Shown here: one piece after another, positions 27,167-36,830 of the stretch
Layout: every line of letters begins with the position of its first letter
How positions within the stretch are numbered: the first letter of the stretch is position 1
Assembly: GCF_001879715.1 (NCBI RefSeq)
Contig: NZ_MNBW01000001.1
Location: 1-64,000 of the forward strand
Length of the DNA: 64,000 nucleotides
Reading direction: 5' to 3'
From: Nioella nitratireducens
Lineage (GTDB): Bacteria; Pseudomonadota; Alphaproteobacteria; Rhodobacterales; Rhodobacteraceae
Notes under the pieces: model-generated
What the model saw: only the letters and a program-made list of their open reading frames with translations
Told to the model about the DNA's origin: nothing
Database searches by the model: none
Program-made: the position numbers and the translations under genes

Positions 27167-28798
27167 ATGACAGATGTGACCGGGATCACTGCGGGAATGT
27201 ACCTGACCCGTCTTCTCGCCCTCTATGGGGTCGATACGGTGTTCGGCATACCGGGGGTGCACACGGTCGAACTGTATCGCGGACTGCCCGGCTCTGGCAT
27301 CCGCCACGTCACGCCGCGCCACGAACAGGGCGCGGGCTTCATGGCCGATGGCTATGCCCGCGTCGGCGGCAAGCCCGGTGTCTGCTTCATCATCTCCGGT
27401 CCCGGCATGACCAATATCGCCACGGCCATGGGGCAGGCCTACGGCGATTCCATCCCCATGCTTGTGATTTCGGCGGTAAACGCGCATGGCCGCATGGGCT
27501 CGGGCGAGGGCTGGCTGCACGAATTGCCCAACCAGCAGGCGCTGGTGTCGGGCGTGGCGGCGTTCAGCCGGACGATCAACACGGTCGAGGAACTGGCCCC
27601 CGCACTGGCGCAGGCCTTTGCCATTTTCGACGGGGCGCGCGCCCGCCCGGTCCATCTCGAAATTCCGATCAACATCATGACGGCCTCGGCCGACCACCTG
27701 CCATTGCCCAAAGGGCCGATGCGGCTGGCGCGGGCTGCGCCCGACCCGGCGGCCCTGGAAACCGCGGCAAGGAGGCTGTCGGACGCGTCGGCCCCGGTGA
27801 TCCTTGCCGGCGGCGGCGCCCGCCATGCCATGGGGCTGCGGTCCCTTGCCGAAGCGCTTGACGCGCCCGTCGTGATGACCGCGAATGCAAGGGGCCTGCT
27901 GGCGCCGGATCATCCGCTCGGCGTCAGCCTTTCGGCGTCCATGCCGGAAACCCGTGCAATGATCGCGGCGGCAGACGTGGTGCTGGCCCTCGGCACCGAG
28001 ATGGGGCGCACCGATTACGACATGTTCGAGGACGACGGCTTTACCCTGACCGGCGAGGTCATCCGCGTCGATCTCGACCCGGTGCAACTGGCCCGCAGCG
28101 CTGCGCCCGATCCGGGGCCCAACCTGGGGATCGTGGCCGATGCCGCCGCCATGGTCGAGGGGCTGCTGGACCGCTGCCCGCCCGGTGACAGCAAGGATGG
28201 CGCAGCGCGCGCGGCAGCGGCCAACGCAGGGCGCACCGCGCTCGATGACGCGATGCGCGGCGATCTGAAGATGCTCGAAGCCACCCGCGACGCCCTGCCC
28301 GGCGTAATCTTCATGGGCGACAGTTCGCAGGCAACCTATGCGGGCAACCTTGGATACGCAGCCGCAAGGCCCGGCACCTACCACAGCTCGACCACGGGCT
28401 TTGGCACGCTCGGTTACGGCCTGCCTGCCGCCATTGGCGCCAAGCTGACCACCGACTCGCCCGTCGTGGCACTGGCGGGGGATGGTGGCTTTCAGTTCAC
28501 CGCGCCCGAAATGGCCAGCGCAGTCGAGGCCGGAACACCGGTGATCGTGATGCTCTACGACAATTCCGGCTATGGCGAGATCAAGAGCTTCATGGAAGCC
28601 CGAGGCATCGGCACCGTGGGCGTCGATCTCTACACACCCGATCTCCGCGGGCTGGCTGCGGCCTCGGGCTGGAAAGTCGCCGAAGCCGAAACGCCGCAGG
28701 GCCTGCGCGACGCTCTCGATGCCGCAAGCAAGGCGCCGACGCCCACGCTGGTTTATTACACCGACCGCCTGCGCACCGCCTTTCAAGCCGAGCTCTGA
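27167..28798 (+). CDS. Thiamine pyrophosphate-dependent enzyme (acetolactate synthase-like)
   Basis: A 543-residue enzyme with the three-domain layout of the ALS/benzoylformate decarboxylase family. The catalytic Glu lies in TPRHEQGAGFMADGYAR (near residue 50). The TPP-binding motif runs from LAGDGGFQFTAPEM to YDNSGYGEIK. The start at 27167 follows AAAAAGGAGC. There is no acetolactate synthase small subunit nearby, and relatives in this group are often named 5-guanidino-2-oxopentanoate decarboxylase. I read it as a 2-oxoacid decarboxylase of unknown substrate. Confidence 0.85.
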   Translation: MTDVTGITAGMYLTRLLALYGVDTVFGIPGVHTVELYRGLPGSGIRHVTPRHEQGAGFMADGYARVGGKPGVCFIISGPGMTNIATAMGQAYGDSIPMLVISAVNAHGRMGSGEGWLHELPNQQALVSGVAAFSRTINTVEELAPALAQAFAIFDGARARPVHLEIPINIMTASADHLPLPKGPMRLARAAPDPAALETAARRLSDASAPVILAGGGARHAMGLRSLAEALDAPVVMTANARGLLAPDHPLGVSLSASMPETRAMIAAADVVLALGTEMGRTDYDMFEDDGFTLTGEVIRVDLDPVQLARSAAPDPGPNLGIVADAAAMVEGLLDRCPPGDSKDGAARAAAANAGRTALDDAMRGDLKMLEATRDALPGVIFMGDSSQATYAGNLGYAAARPGTYHSSTTGFGTLGYGLPAAIGAKLTTDSPVVALAGDGGFQFTAPEMASAVEAGTPVIVMLYDNSGYGEIKSFMEARGIGTVGVDLYTPDLRGLAAASGWKVAEAETPQGLRDALDAASKAPTPTLVYYTDRLRTAFQAEL

Positions 28799-28919
28799 CA
28801 CCGATCCGCGCGAAAAGTGACGGCAAGGAAAGCAGGGGATTTGGCGGGATCTGCAAGTGACAGACCCCATCTGCCGCCCTACCTTTGGACCAGGCGGACA
28901 CCAAAGGACGAGGACGCAT

Positions 28920-29381
28920 ATGCAATTCACGGTGAACGGAACGCCCCACGAAGTGGATGTCGAAGAGGACATGCCGCTTTTGTGGGTGCTGAGAGACGAG
29001 CTTGGCCTGAAGAGCGTGAAATATGGCTGCGGCATCGCCCAATGCGGGGCCTGCACGGTGCATATCGACGGTTTCGCCACCCGTTCTTGCCAAGTGCCCG
29101 CCAGCACGCTGGAGGGGGCCGAGATCACCACGCTGGAAGGGCTCGCCCCCGGTGATACGCTGCACGCCGTGCAAGAGGCGTGGATTGCGCATCAGGTTGC
29201 CCAGTGCGGCTATTGCCAATCGGGGCAGATGATGCAGGCCGCCGATCTGCTGGCCGGAACACCGGATCCGACCGACGAGGATATCGACTCGATCATGGGC
29301 GGCAACCTGTGTCGCTGTGGCACCTATCCCCGCATTCGCGCCGCCATCCACGACGCCGCCGCCCGCCTGAGAGAGGGGTAA
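28920..29381 (+). CDS. (2Fe-2S)-binding small subunit of molybdenum hydroxylase
   Basis: A 153-residue subunit of the IorA/CoxS type. The plant-type cluster is held by [13 protein letters not shown] plus a later Cys (RSCQVP). The second cluster is held by QCGYCQSGQ and NLCRCGTY. It passes electrons from the molybdenum subunit encoded next, four bases downstream. It has no signal peptide of its own, so it must travel through Tat bound to its partner. The start at 28920 opens directly with the ferredoxin strand [11 protein letters not shown]. Confidence 0.93.
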   Translation: MQFTVNGTPHEVDVEEDMPLLWVLRDELGLKSVKYGCGIAQCGACTVHIDGFATRSCQVPASTLEGAEITTLEGLAPGDTLHAVQEAWIAHQVAQCGYCQSGQMMQAADLLAGTPDPTDEDIDSIMGGNLCRCGTYPRIRAAIHDAAARLREG

Positions 29382-29384
29382 GCC

Positions 29385-31619
29385 ATGAGCAAACTCGGAA
29401 AAATCGCCCGGCGCAGCTTCCTTGTCGGGGCCGCCGCATTTGCAGGCGGCATCGCGTTCGGTACCTACATGGTGCGCCGTCCCCACGCCAACCCACTGGC
29501 GGACGGGTTGGACGCCGGAGAAGTAACCTTCAACCCGTGGGTCTTGATCGGGCCAGAGCGGATCACGCTGATCACCCCCCATGCTGATCTGGGCCAGGGC
29601 GCCATGCATATGCAAGCGACCCTTCTGGCCGAAGAGATGGACCTGGAGCCGGGGCAGTTCGACACCGATTTCGGTGCCCCTGCGGCAGCATATTGGAACA
29701 CCGCGATGGCCGGTGATGCGGCCCCCTTCCGGTCGTCTGATCATGGCCTGATGGCGCGGACAACACGCGGCGCCATGGGGGCGGTCTTCAAGATCATCGG
29801 CCTACAGGGCACCGGCGGCTCCAGTTCGACCCCCGACAGCTTTGACAAGCTGCGACAGGCTGGCGCGATGGCCCGCGAAACGCTGAAGCTGGCCGCCGCG
29901 CAAGAGACCGGCATTGCCGTGGATCGCCTTGCCACCGATGCTGGCGCGGTCGTTTTGCCCGATGGCACCCGCCTTCCGTATACCGGGCTTGCCGCCACCG
30001 CCGCCACGCTGGAACCGGTCGAAGACGCCCCGCTGCGCCAACCCTCGGAATGGCGCCTGATCGGGCAGCCGACCGAACGGATGGATATCGTGGCAAAATC
30101 CACCGGCCAGCAACACTACGGCATCGACACCGAGATCGAAGGCATGGTGCACGCCGCCGTGCGCATCAACCCGCGCCGGGGCGCGCTCAATGGCTACGAC
30201 GCATCGACCGCCGAAACCATGCGCGGGGTGCAAACGGTTTTGGAAGTCACCGATGGCGTGGCCGCTATCGCCGACAACACGTGGCGCGCCTTTCAGGCCG
30301 TCAACGCCATCGACTGCGACTGGGGACCGGCCCCCTACCCCGCCGAGATGGATGGCCATTGGGCCGCCGTCGCGTCCAGCTTCACCGACGAGCGCCTCGA
30401 CAAGGAATGGCGCAATGACGGCGATATCGACGCGGCCCTGACCGGCGATGTCATCGAGGCCGAATACCGCGCGCCCTACGTGGCCCACCAGCCACTGGAG
30501 CCGCTGAACGCCGTGGTGCGGGTGACCGAGGCCGGGGTCGAGGTCTGGACCGGCCATCAGATGCCGCGCTTTCTGCAACAGATGGTGGCCGGCGTCACCG
30601 GGCACGAGCCCGAACAAGTGACCTTTCACAACCAGTTCGCGGGCGGCAGCTTTGGGCACCGGCTCGAATTCGACCATGTTGTGCAGGCGGCCGAGATTGC
30701 CAACCAGATGCGCGGAACGCCAGTGAAACTGACCTATCAGCGGGAAGAGGATTTCGCCCATGATTTCCCGCGCCAGATCGGCATGGCCCGTGCAAGGGGC
30801 GCAGCGGCGGATGGCCGGGTCGCGGCCACCGATATCCAGATCGCCACGGTCAGCAGCTCGCGCTCGCAAATGGGCCGCCTGGGGCAAAGCGTTCCCGGCC
30901 CGGACACGCAAATCCCGGCGGGCGTGTGGAACGCGCCCTATGCCATCCCATCCTATCGCGTCCGCGCCTACGCGGTGCCGGGCCTGGCGCCGACCTCAAG
31001 CTGGCGTTCGGTCGGGGCTTCGACCGGCGGCTTCTTCGGCGAAGGGTTTCTCGATGAAGTGATCCACGCCGCCGGGGCGGACCCGTTGCAGGAACGGCTG
31101 CGGCTGGCCAGCAATCCCCGCGCGCGGGCGGTGCTGGAGGCGGTAGGAGAGATGTCGGATTGGGGCCGCTCCCTGCCCGAGGGGCGTGGCCTTGGTCTGG
31201 CCATGGTGGAAAGCTTCGGCGTGCCGGTCGCGGAAGTGATCGAAGTCGAGGCCACCGACCGGGGCATTCGCATCCACGATGTCTGGGCAGCGGCAGAGGT
31301 CGGGACGGTCGTCGACCCGGTGAACTTCGAAAACCATGTGCAAGGGGCCATCGTCTGGGGCCTCGGCCACGCGATCAACTGCGAGATCACCTATTCCGAC
31401 GGCATGGCCAACCAACTGAACTTCGACCAACACGACGGAATGCGGATATGGCAAGCGCCCCGCATCGCCGTTCGCGCGGTAGAGCTTGGCGGGGACGTGC
31501 ACGGCATCGGCGAACCGCCCGTGCCGCCAGCCGCCCCTGCACTTGCCAACGCCATCTTTTCCGCCACCGGCCAGCGCCTGCGGGAAATGCCGTTCAGCAA
31601 GCTGGTGGATTTCGTGTGA
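29385..31619 (+). CDS. Molybdopterin-binding hydroxylase large subunit (isoquinoline 1-oxidoreductase beta-like)
   Basis: A 744-residue member of the xanthine dehydrogenase family, IorB-like. It starts with a twin-arginine signal (ARRSFLVGAAAFAGG), so the enzyme acts in the periplasm. Cofactor-binding stretches include TPHADLGQGAMHMQ, HQPLEPLNAVV, NQFAGGSFGHRLE and the C-terminal GIGEPPVPPAAPAL, whose Glu matches the catalytic Glu of the family. GAGAGGGG precedes the start. No cytochrome subunit or maturation (XdhC) gene is adjacent. Likely substrates are aldehydes or N-heterocycles. Confidence 0.92.
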   Translation: MSKLGKIARRSFLVGAAAFAGGIAFGTYMVRRPHANPLADGLDAGEVTFNPWVLIGPERITLITPHADLGQGAMHMQATLLAEEMDLEPGQFDTDFGAPAAAYWNTAMAGDAAPFRSSDHGLMARTTRGAMGAVFKIIGLQGTGGSSSTPDSFDKLRQAGAMARETLKLAAAQETGIAVDRLATDAGAVVLPDGTRLPYTGLAATAATLEPVEDAPLRQPSEWRLIGQPTERMDIVAKSTGQQHYGIDTEIEGMVHAAVRINPRRGALNGYDASTAETMRGVQTVLEVTDGVAAIADNTWRAFQAVNAIDCDWGPAPYPAEMDGHWAAVASSFTDERLDKEWRNDGDIDAALTGDVIEAEYRAPYVAHQPLEPLNAVVRVTEAGVEVWTGHQMPRFLQQMVAGVTGHEPEQVTFHNQFAGGSFGHRLEFDHVVQAAEIANQMRGTPVKLTYQREEDFAHDFPRQIGMARARGAAADGRVAATDIQIATVSSSRSQMGRLGQSVPGPDTQIPAGVWNAPYAIPSYRVRAYAVPGLAPTSSWRSVGASTGGFFGEGFLDEVIHAAGADPLQERLRLASNPRARAVLEAVGEMSDWGRSLPEGRGLGLAMVESFGVPVAEVIEVEATDRGIRIHDVWAAAEVGTVVDPVNFENHVQGAIVWGLGHAINCEITYSDGMANQLNFDQHDGMRIWQAPRIAVRAVELGGDVHGIGEPPVPPAAPALANAIFSATGQRLREMPFSKLVDFV

Positions 31620-31659
31620 GACTGGCAGGATAGCCCGCGCTGAACGCCCATTGACCTTC

Positions 31660-31686
31660 CCCGCGCACCGCTGTCTGGTGCGCGGG
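31660..31686 (+). terminator. Perfect hairpin between hydroxylase and DMT gene
   Basis: CCCGCGCACC at 31660-31669 pairs with GGTGCGCGGG at 31677-31686 around a seven-base loop. There is no T-run, and the ribosome binding site of the next gene (AAGGAG) follows four bases later. It could end the upstream transcript or shape the start region of the next gene. Confidence 0.5.
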
Positions 31687-31702
31687 CAGAAGGAGCCTTC
31701 CC

Positions 31703-32611
31703 ATGACACATCCCCAGATCACCCGCTCAAGCTGGCTCATGGTGCTTGCCCTCGGGGTGACGTGGGGCGCGACCTTTATGGTGATCGAGATCGCGCTGCG
31801 TGGCATCAGCCCGTTCTGGCTTGCGTCCGGGCGGATCGGCTTTGCCGCCGCGCTTATGGTGGTGGTCTGGGTGGCACGCGGCGCCAAGCTGTTCGTCACC
31901 AAAGACCGCGACTGGCCAATGCTGACCATCATCGGCGCGCTCAGCTCCGCCGTGCCGTTCATGCTGCTCAGTTGGGGCCAGCAATACGTGACCTCGGGCT
32001 TTGCCGGGGTCTCGATGGCCGCCGTGGCGTTGATGGTGTTGCCGTTGGCTCATTTTCTGGTGCCGGGAGAACAGATCACCCTGCGCCGCGCCATCGGCTT
32101 TCTTATCGGGTTCGCCGGGGTCGTGGTGCTGATCGGCACGCAGGCCTTCGCCTCGACCGGGGCGGGGCTGGAGCCCTTCGGTCGCGCCGCCTGTCTCGGG
32201 GCGGCGGGGTGTTATGCGGTCAGTTCGGTGTTGATGCGGCGGCTGCCCGCGATTGACCCGATCGGGCTGGCCACGATCCTTCTGGTCATCGGCGCGGCCA
32301 TTGTCATCCCCGCCGCGTGGGTCGTGGAAGGCCCGCCCCCGATGCCCTCGGGCGAAACCCTCGCGGTTCTGGCCCTGCTCGGCCTTGTGCCGACGGCGGC
32401 GGCAAATATCCTGCGCGTCGTGGTCATCCGCAGCGCCGGCCCAACGTTCATGAGCCTCACCAACTACATCGTGCCGGTGAATTCGGTCATCCTTGGCTCG
32501 CTCGTCCTGAGCGAACCCTTACCACCCTCGCTGCTGTCGGCGCTTGCCCTGATCCTCGCGGGTGTCTTCCTCAGCCAATGGGGGGCGCTGAAGCGGCTCT
32601 TTATCGGCTGA
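31703..32611 (+). CDS. DMT superfamily transporter (EamA)
   Basis: A 302-residue membrane protein with ten hydrophobic segments in two EamA repeats. Signature stretches are GVTWGATFMVIEIALRG at the start and TNYIVPVNSVILGSLVLSE near the end. Members export amino acids or other metabolites. AGAAGGAGCC sits ahead of the ATG. Substrate unknown. Confidence 0.92.
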   Translation: MTHPQITRSSWLMVLALGVTWGATFMVIEIALRGISPFWLASGRIGFAAALMVVVWVARGAKLFVTKDRDWPMLTIIGALSSAVPFMLLSWGQQYVTSGFAGVSMAAVALMVLPLAHFLVPGEQITLRRAIGFLIGFAGVVVLIGTQAFASTGAGLEPFGRAACLGAAGCYAVSSVLMRRLPAIDPIGLATILLVIGAAIVIPAAWVVEGPPPMPSGETLAVLALLGLVPTAAANILRVVVIRSAGPTFMSLTNYIVPVNSVILGSLVLSEPLPPSLLSALALILAGVFLSQWGALKRLFIG

Positions 32612-32692
32612 TCTCTGACCATTCGGCGATTCTGAAATTCCGTGGTATCCTCTCGCCACGAGGGACTTTACTTTTTTGGGGGAGGACTTGCC

Positions 32693-33295
32693 GTGGACAG
32701 ACGTCTGTTCATGTCCGGTCTTGCCGGGAGTGGCCTTGTCACCGGTTTGGTGCCGACACCGGCAATATCGCGATACGCCTTTATTGAAGATGAAGATGAC
32801 ACGGAATTCGATGTCCTCAGACGATTGCGGCTTCCATGGGTTCATCGTCTGGCCGAGGGGCTGCCACAGCTTCTTGGGGGTGCGCCGCGCATCCTGCGTT
32901 TGATCGAACTTGCCAACGTGAACGGGGTGGCCCGCCAAGTGCAAAGGGCGGCGCGCATCTCAGTCCTCAGCCAGCCGATGGTCACCATGGACGCCAACAG
33001 TGCTGCCGCGCCGCGGGCGAACGGGCCCGGCATGGAATTTCTGTCCAATGTTCGGCTGTCCGGCGATCCTGCCCTTGTGACCCGCGTAGCGGAAACGGAT
33101 GTGCGAAGCCCCACATCAATCGTGGTCGGCGGGATAATCTACCAAGTCCCCAACCGGAACAACCACCAACAATTGTCTGTGCCCGTGTTGGGGGACCTGC
33201 CAGTGGTCGGCCACCTGTTCCGTCGGTCGAGGCCCTCGGAACAAAGCAACCTGATACTTTTCGTAACCGCCCGCGTTATCCAACAAGAGGAGTAA
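32693..33295 (+). CDS. Stand-alone mini-secretin-like protein with Tat-like signal
   Basis: A 200-residue protein. The start is GTG at 32693, eight bases after GGGGGAGG; it gives an N-terminus MDRRLFMSGLAGSGLV that resembles a twin-arginine signal. Residues 91-103 (VLSQPMVTMDANS) match the strand before the secretin barrel, and residues 143-196 (IVVGGIIYQV, then LSVPVLGDLPVVGHLFRR and LILFVTARVI) match the C-terminal secretin signature of GspD/PilQ proteins. The roughly 60-80 residues of barrel normally between them are cut to about 40. No N-domains and no secretion or pilus genes are nearby. It may be a domesticated secretin fragment; function unknown. Confidence 0.7.
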   Translation: MDRRLFMSGLAGSGLVTGLVPTPAISRYAFIEDEDDTEFDVLRRLRLPWVHRLAEGLPQLLGGAPRILRLIELANVNGVARQVQRAARISVLSQPMVTMDANSAAAPRANGPGMEFLSNVRLSGDPALVTRVAETDVRSPTSIVVGGIIYQVPNRNNHQQLSVPVLGDLPVVGHLFRRSRPSEQSNLILFVTARVIQQEE

Positions 33296-33306
33296 ATGCG
33301 TCGGGG

Positions 33307-34650
33307 TCAGACGACCCGTTCGACCGCCGCGACGACCTCGCCCACCACGTTCTGCAACAGGCCCTCGTCCTCGCATTCCGCCATCACGCGGATCAACGGC
33401 TCAGTGCCCGATTTACGGATCAACAGTCGCCCGTTGCCCACCAGCCGCGCTTCGGCGGTGGCGATGGCCTGTTGCACCGCGACCTCGTCCAGCGGAGTTT
33501 GCCCGGCCGAGAACCTCACGTTTTGCAACAGTTGCGGCACCCGCTCGAAATTGCGGGCCAAATCGCTTGCCCGTTTCCCGGTGCGCACCATCTCGGACAG
33601 GAATTGCAGCCCCGCGATCAGCCCGTCGCCAGTGGTGGCATAGTCCGTCATCACGATATGGCCCGATTGCTCGCCGCCAAGGTTCAGCCCTTGCTGGCGC
33701 ATCGCCTCGACAACGTAGCGGTCGCCGACGGGGGTACGGTGCAACGATATCGCCCGTTCCGCCAGAAACCTCTCCAACCCGAGGTTGGACATGACCGTCG
33801 CCGCCAGCGTCTGGCCCTTCAAACGCCCCTCTTCGGCCCACCGGTTCGCGAACAGCGCCATGATCTGGTCACCATCGGCCACCTCGCCATTCTCGTCGAT
33901 CAAGATCACCCGGTCGGCATCGCCGTCGAGACAAATGCCGACATCGGCACCCACTTCCCGGATCTTGGCCTGCGCCGCCTGCGGCTTGGTTGAGCCGACC
34001 CCGTCATTGATGTTGACCCCGTTAGGATCGACCCCGAGCGGGATCACCTCTGCCCCCAGTTCCCACAGCACCTCGGGCGCCGCCCGGTATGCCGCGCCGT
34101 TTGCACAGTCGATCACGACCTTCAGCCCATCGAGGTCCAGCCCGTGCGGCACCGTGCCCTTGACCCGCTCGACATAGCGCGCACGGCCATCGTCAATCCG
34201 CTTGGCGCGACCGATATTCTCGGATTGCGCCGGTTGCAGATCGGAATGAACCAGGCGCTCGATCTCGGTTTCGGCCTCGTCAGACAGCTTGAAGCCGTCA
34301 GGGCCGAAGAACTTGATACCGTTATCCGTAGCCGGGTTGTGGCTGGCGGAAATCATCACCCCCACATCGGCCCGCATCGACGGGGTCAGCATCCCCACGG
34401 CAGGCGTCGGCACCGGCCCCAACAGCAGCACGTTCATGCCGGTCGAGGTAAAGCCTGCCGTCAACGCATTCTCGATCATGTAACCCGACAGCCGCGTGTC
34501 CTTGCCAATCACCACCCGGTGGCCCGCACTCTGGTCGCGCCGGAAATACCGGCCTGCCGCCGCGCCCAGTTTCAGCGCGAGTTCTGCGGTCATCGGATAG
34601 GTGTTGGCGCGCCCACGGACGCCATCGGTGCCAAAGAGTTTTCGAGTCAT
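33307..34650 (-). CDS. glmM: Phosphoglucosamine mutase
   Basis: A 447-residue enzyme converting glucosamine-6-phosphate to glucosamine-1-phosphate for peptidoglycan and LPS. The phosphoserine loop is [20 protein letters not shown] (near residue 100). The metal loop DGDADR is in [13 protein letters not shown], the sugar-binding GGEQSGH follows, and [12 protein letters not shown] is the phosphate site. The start FGTDGVRG is typical. It overlaps folP by four bases (ATGA). Confidence 0.98.
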   Translation of the reverse strand: MTRKLFGTDGVRGRANTYPMTAELALKLGAAAGRYFRRDQSAGHRVVIGKDTRLSGYMIENALTAGFTSTGMNVLLLGPVPTPAVGMLTPSMRADVGVMISASHNPATDNGIKFFGPDGFKLSDEAETEIERLVHSDLQPAQSENIGRAKRIDDGRARYVERVKGTVPHGLDLDGLKVVIDCANGAAYRAAPEVLWELGAEVIPLGVDPNGVNINDGVGSTKPQAAQAKIREVGADVGICLDGDADRVILIDENGEVADGDQIMALFANRWAEEGRLKGQTLAATVMSNLGLERFLAERAISLHRTPVGDRYVVEAMRQQGLNLGGEQSGHIVMTDYATTGDGLIAGLQFLSEMVRTGKRASDLARNFERVPQLLQNVRFSAGQTPLDEVAVQQAIATAEARLVGNGRLLIRKSGTEPLIRVMAECEDEGLLQNVVGEVVAAVERVV

Positions 34651-35660
34651 GCCTGCCCTCGTTCTGCCGCGCTCCAAAGCGCGATCATTTGCCGGTGCAC
34701 TTCTATATCATGGACCCGTAGCAACTGGACCCCCTGCCCCAAGGCCCATAGGCCAATTGCTGCCGATGCGGGGCCACGCTCGTGAGCGTTGGGGATGTTT
34801 CCGATACGCCCGATCGACCCCTTGCGCGACACGCCCAGCAATATCGGACAGCCAAGGCCGTGAAAGACCGAAATCCGCCCGATCAGCGCGAGGTTGTGGG
34901 TCTCGCTCTTGCCGAACCCGATGCCGGGGTCAACGATGATGCGGTCGCGGGGAATGCCGGCTTGAACAGCGCAATCGACCGATGTTTCAAGGCTGTCATA
35001 AACATCCAGCAACACATCCGCATAGTCGGGATTGTCCTGCATGTCCTCGGGCAGACCTTGGGCGTGCATCAGGCACACGGGCGCACGTGTCTCGGCGGCA
35101 ACCGTCCGGGTGGCCGGGTCGAAGGTGAAGGCAGAGACATCGTTGATCAGGTCCGCCCCGGCGGCCAGCGCTGCCTGCGCGACAGCGGCCTTGCGGGTGT
35201 CGATCGAGATTGGGGTTGTGATGCCTGCGGCCCGGATCGCCTCGATCACCGGGGCGGTGCGGGCGACCTCTTCCATCACTGGCACCTCTTGCGCGCCCGG
35301 CCGGGTGCTTTCGCCGCCAAGGTCCAGAATATGCGCGCCCTCGTCCAGCATCCGCCGAACCTGCGCCATCGCGGCCTCGGGATTGTTGAACTTGCCGCCA
35401 TCCGAGAAACTGTCAGGTGTCAGGTTGAGGATGCCCATGATCCGTGGCATGTCCAACGCAAGCCCGGCAATCGGCGCGCGCGCCGCCGTAAGACGGGCCA
35501 GCACGCCGGACGGAACCGCAGCCGCCGGGATCACACGGGGGGCGCATCCGCGCGCCAGTTCCTCGACATGGGTGAACCAGACGCGCGTACCGGCAAGCGC
35601 CAGCGCCTCGGGTGGTCGGGCCGGGTCGGCCTGCGGGATCGGGCGGTAGTAGAGCGTCAT
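34647..35660 (-). CDS. folP: Dihydropteroate synthase
   Basis: A 337-residue enzyme joining p-aminobenzoate to the pterin pyrophosphate in folate synthesis. The two family signatures are present: [17 protein letters not shown] and [20 protein letters not shown], with [13 protein letters not shown] and [13 protein letters not shown] further on. An N-terminal extension of about 75 residues precedes the barrel. The start at 35660 is the first Met that keeps this extension without the arginine-rich upstream frame. It sits between folB and glmM, a usual Rhodobacterales order. Confidence 0.97.
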   Translation of the reverse strand: MTLYYRPIPQADPARPPEALALAGTRVWFTHVEELARGCAPRVIPAAAVPSGVLARLTAARAPIAGLALDMPRIMGILNLTPDSFSDGGKFNNPEAAMAQVRRMLDEGAHILDLGGESTRPGAQEVPVMEEVARTAPVIEAIRAAGITTPISIDTRKAAVAQAALAAGADLINDVSAFTFDPATRTVAAETRAPVCLMHAQGLPEDMQDNPDYADVLLDVYDSLETSVDCAVQAGIPRDRIIVDPGIGFGKSETHNLALIGRISVFHGLGCPILLGVSRKGSIGRIGNIPNAHERGPASAAIGLWALGQGVQLLRVHDIEVHRQMIALWSAAERGQA

Positions 35661-35799
35661 TCGGGGCCTCGTCCTTGTCGCATCGCATTCGCGCTCGTCC
35701 GATCGTGCCCGTGCTCCACCGCAGAGTGAGGTCAAGGAGGCGCGCAACGAGCCGGGCGGTCGCCCTTCCGATAGCCCCGGCAGGTCCGCGCGGCAAGCC

Positions 35800-36723
35800 T
35801 CAGACCTCGGGCATCGCCTCCGGGCCGAGAACCGTCAGTGGCAACGCCGTCTCAGGGGCGTCGCCGCCAAGGAACAACACGTCCCGCGCCTCGAAGCTCT
35901 CGGCAAGCCACAGCGCCAGCGGCTCCCCCTCGCGTTCCGATGTCTGCGGGCCATCCACGCTGTCCAGCACCAGCTTGGACGGCGCCCAGACCGAGATCCG
36001 GCCGTGCTTCATCGCCCAATCCAGCTCGGTCCGGCTGTCCACCACCACGCAGCGATCATCGCGCGAGGCGAGAATCCATGCGTTTTGTTCGATGGCCAGC
36101 AGGTCGATGCGGCGTTGCGGCATCGCATGCGCGGCCTGCGGCACGGTGCCCTCGGGGCGGCCCACACAGAGGATAACGGGCGCCCCCTGCGCTTCCAGCC
36201 GGTCCAATAGCGCCGGCATGTCGTCGCGGGCGATAGCGGCATTCGACAAATACACCACCAGCGGATGCGGGGTGCCATCGGTCAGCAAGGACAGGCGCGG
36301 GCGGTCCGGCGCGGTGCGCACGATCTCGACCCCAAGGGCGAACGGACCCCGGTCGAGCTTTTCGATCCGCACGAAGCAGCGGGCGGCCAGCGGATGGGCC
36401 AGAACCCGCTCGGCGATGCGGGCGGCAAGGGTTTCCAGAAGGTTCAGGCGCTCGGCCTGCAACTCGTGGTCGATGGCCTCGACGATGGTATCATAGGACA
36501 GGATGCGGTCGACATCGTCGGCATCGGGATCGGCGGCAGAGCGCACTTCGACCACCACGTTGAACCGCACCCTCTGCAGCAGCCCCCGTTCCTGTTGAAA
36601 GGCGCCGATTTCAACGTCACGCTCGTGATCGGACAGGCTGATGCGATCCAGCGGATCGGGGCCGGCGGTCGCCTTGGCCCGTTCTGAAGGATGCGCAAAG
36701 GCGAGGCGGGTTTCATCGGACAT
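35800..36723 (-). CDS. folB: Dihydroneopterin aldolase with C-terminal kinase-like extension
   Basis: A 307-residue protein. Residues 25-135 form the aldolase of folate synthesis: VEIGAFQQERGLLQRVRFNV, DRILSYDTIVEAID, LNLLETLAARIAERVL and the Lys in RIEKLDRG (K122). Ordinary FolB is about 120 residues long. The remaining 160 or so residues (from about 145) are a separate domain with VVYLSNAAIARDDMPALLDR, VILCVGRPEGT and VWAPSKLVLDS ... LALWLAESFEARDVLFLGGDA. They faintly resemble amino acid kinase fold proteins; this is a low-confidence guess. The start at 36723 precedes folP. Confidence 0.85.
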   Translation of the reverse strand: MSDETRLAFAHPSERAKATAGPDPLDRISLSDHERDVEIGAFQQERGLLQRVRFNVVVEVRSAADPDADDVDRILSYDTIVEAIDHELQAERLNLLETLAARIAERVLAHPLAARCFVRIEKLDRGPFALGVEIVRTAPDRPRLSLLTDGTPHPLVVYLSNAAIARDDMPALLDRLEAQGAPVILCVGRPEGTVPQAAHAMPQRRIDLLAIEQNAWILASRDDRCVVVDSRTELDWAMKHGRISVWAPSKLVLDSVDGPQTSEREGEPLALWLAESFEARDVLFLGGDAPETALPLTVLGPEAMPEV

Positions 36724-36830
36724 GGCGCGGCTCCTCTGGGTCGGGCAGGCAAGATCGCATCCTGATAGCAAGCCAAGGGGCGCATTGCACCCCTCGCCAA
36801 CGTCGCCCCGCGCCGGGAAAGCGACGTGGA

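Noticed and set aside
27074-29131. Minus-strand open frame of 685 codons
   Set aside because: Antisense of the TPP enzyme and part of the iron-sulfur subunit, both with clear motifs.
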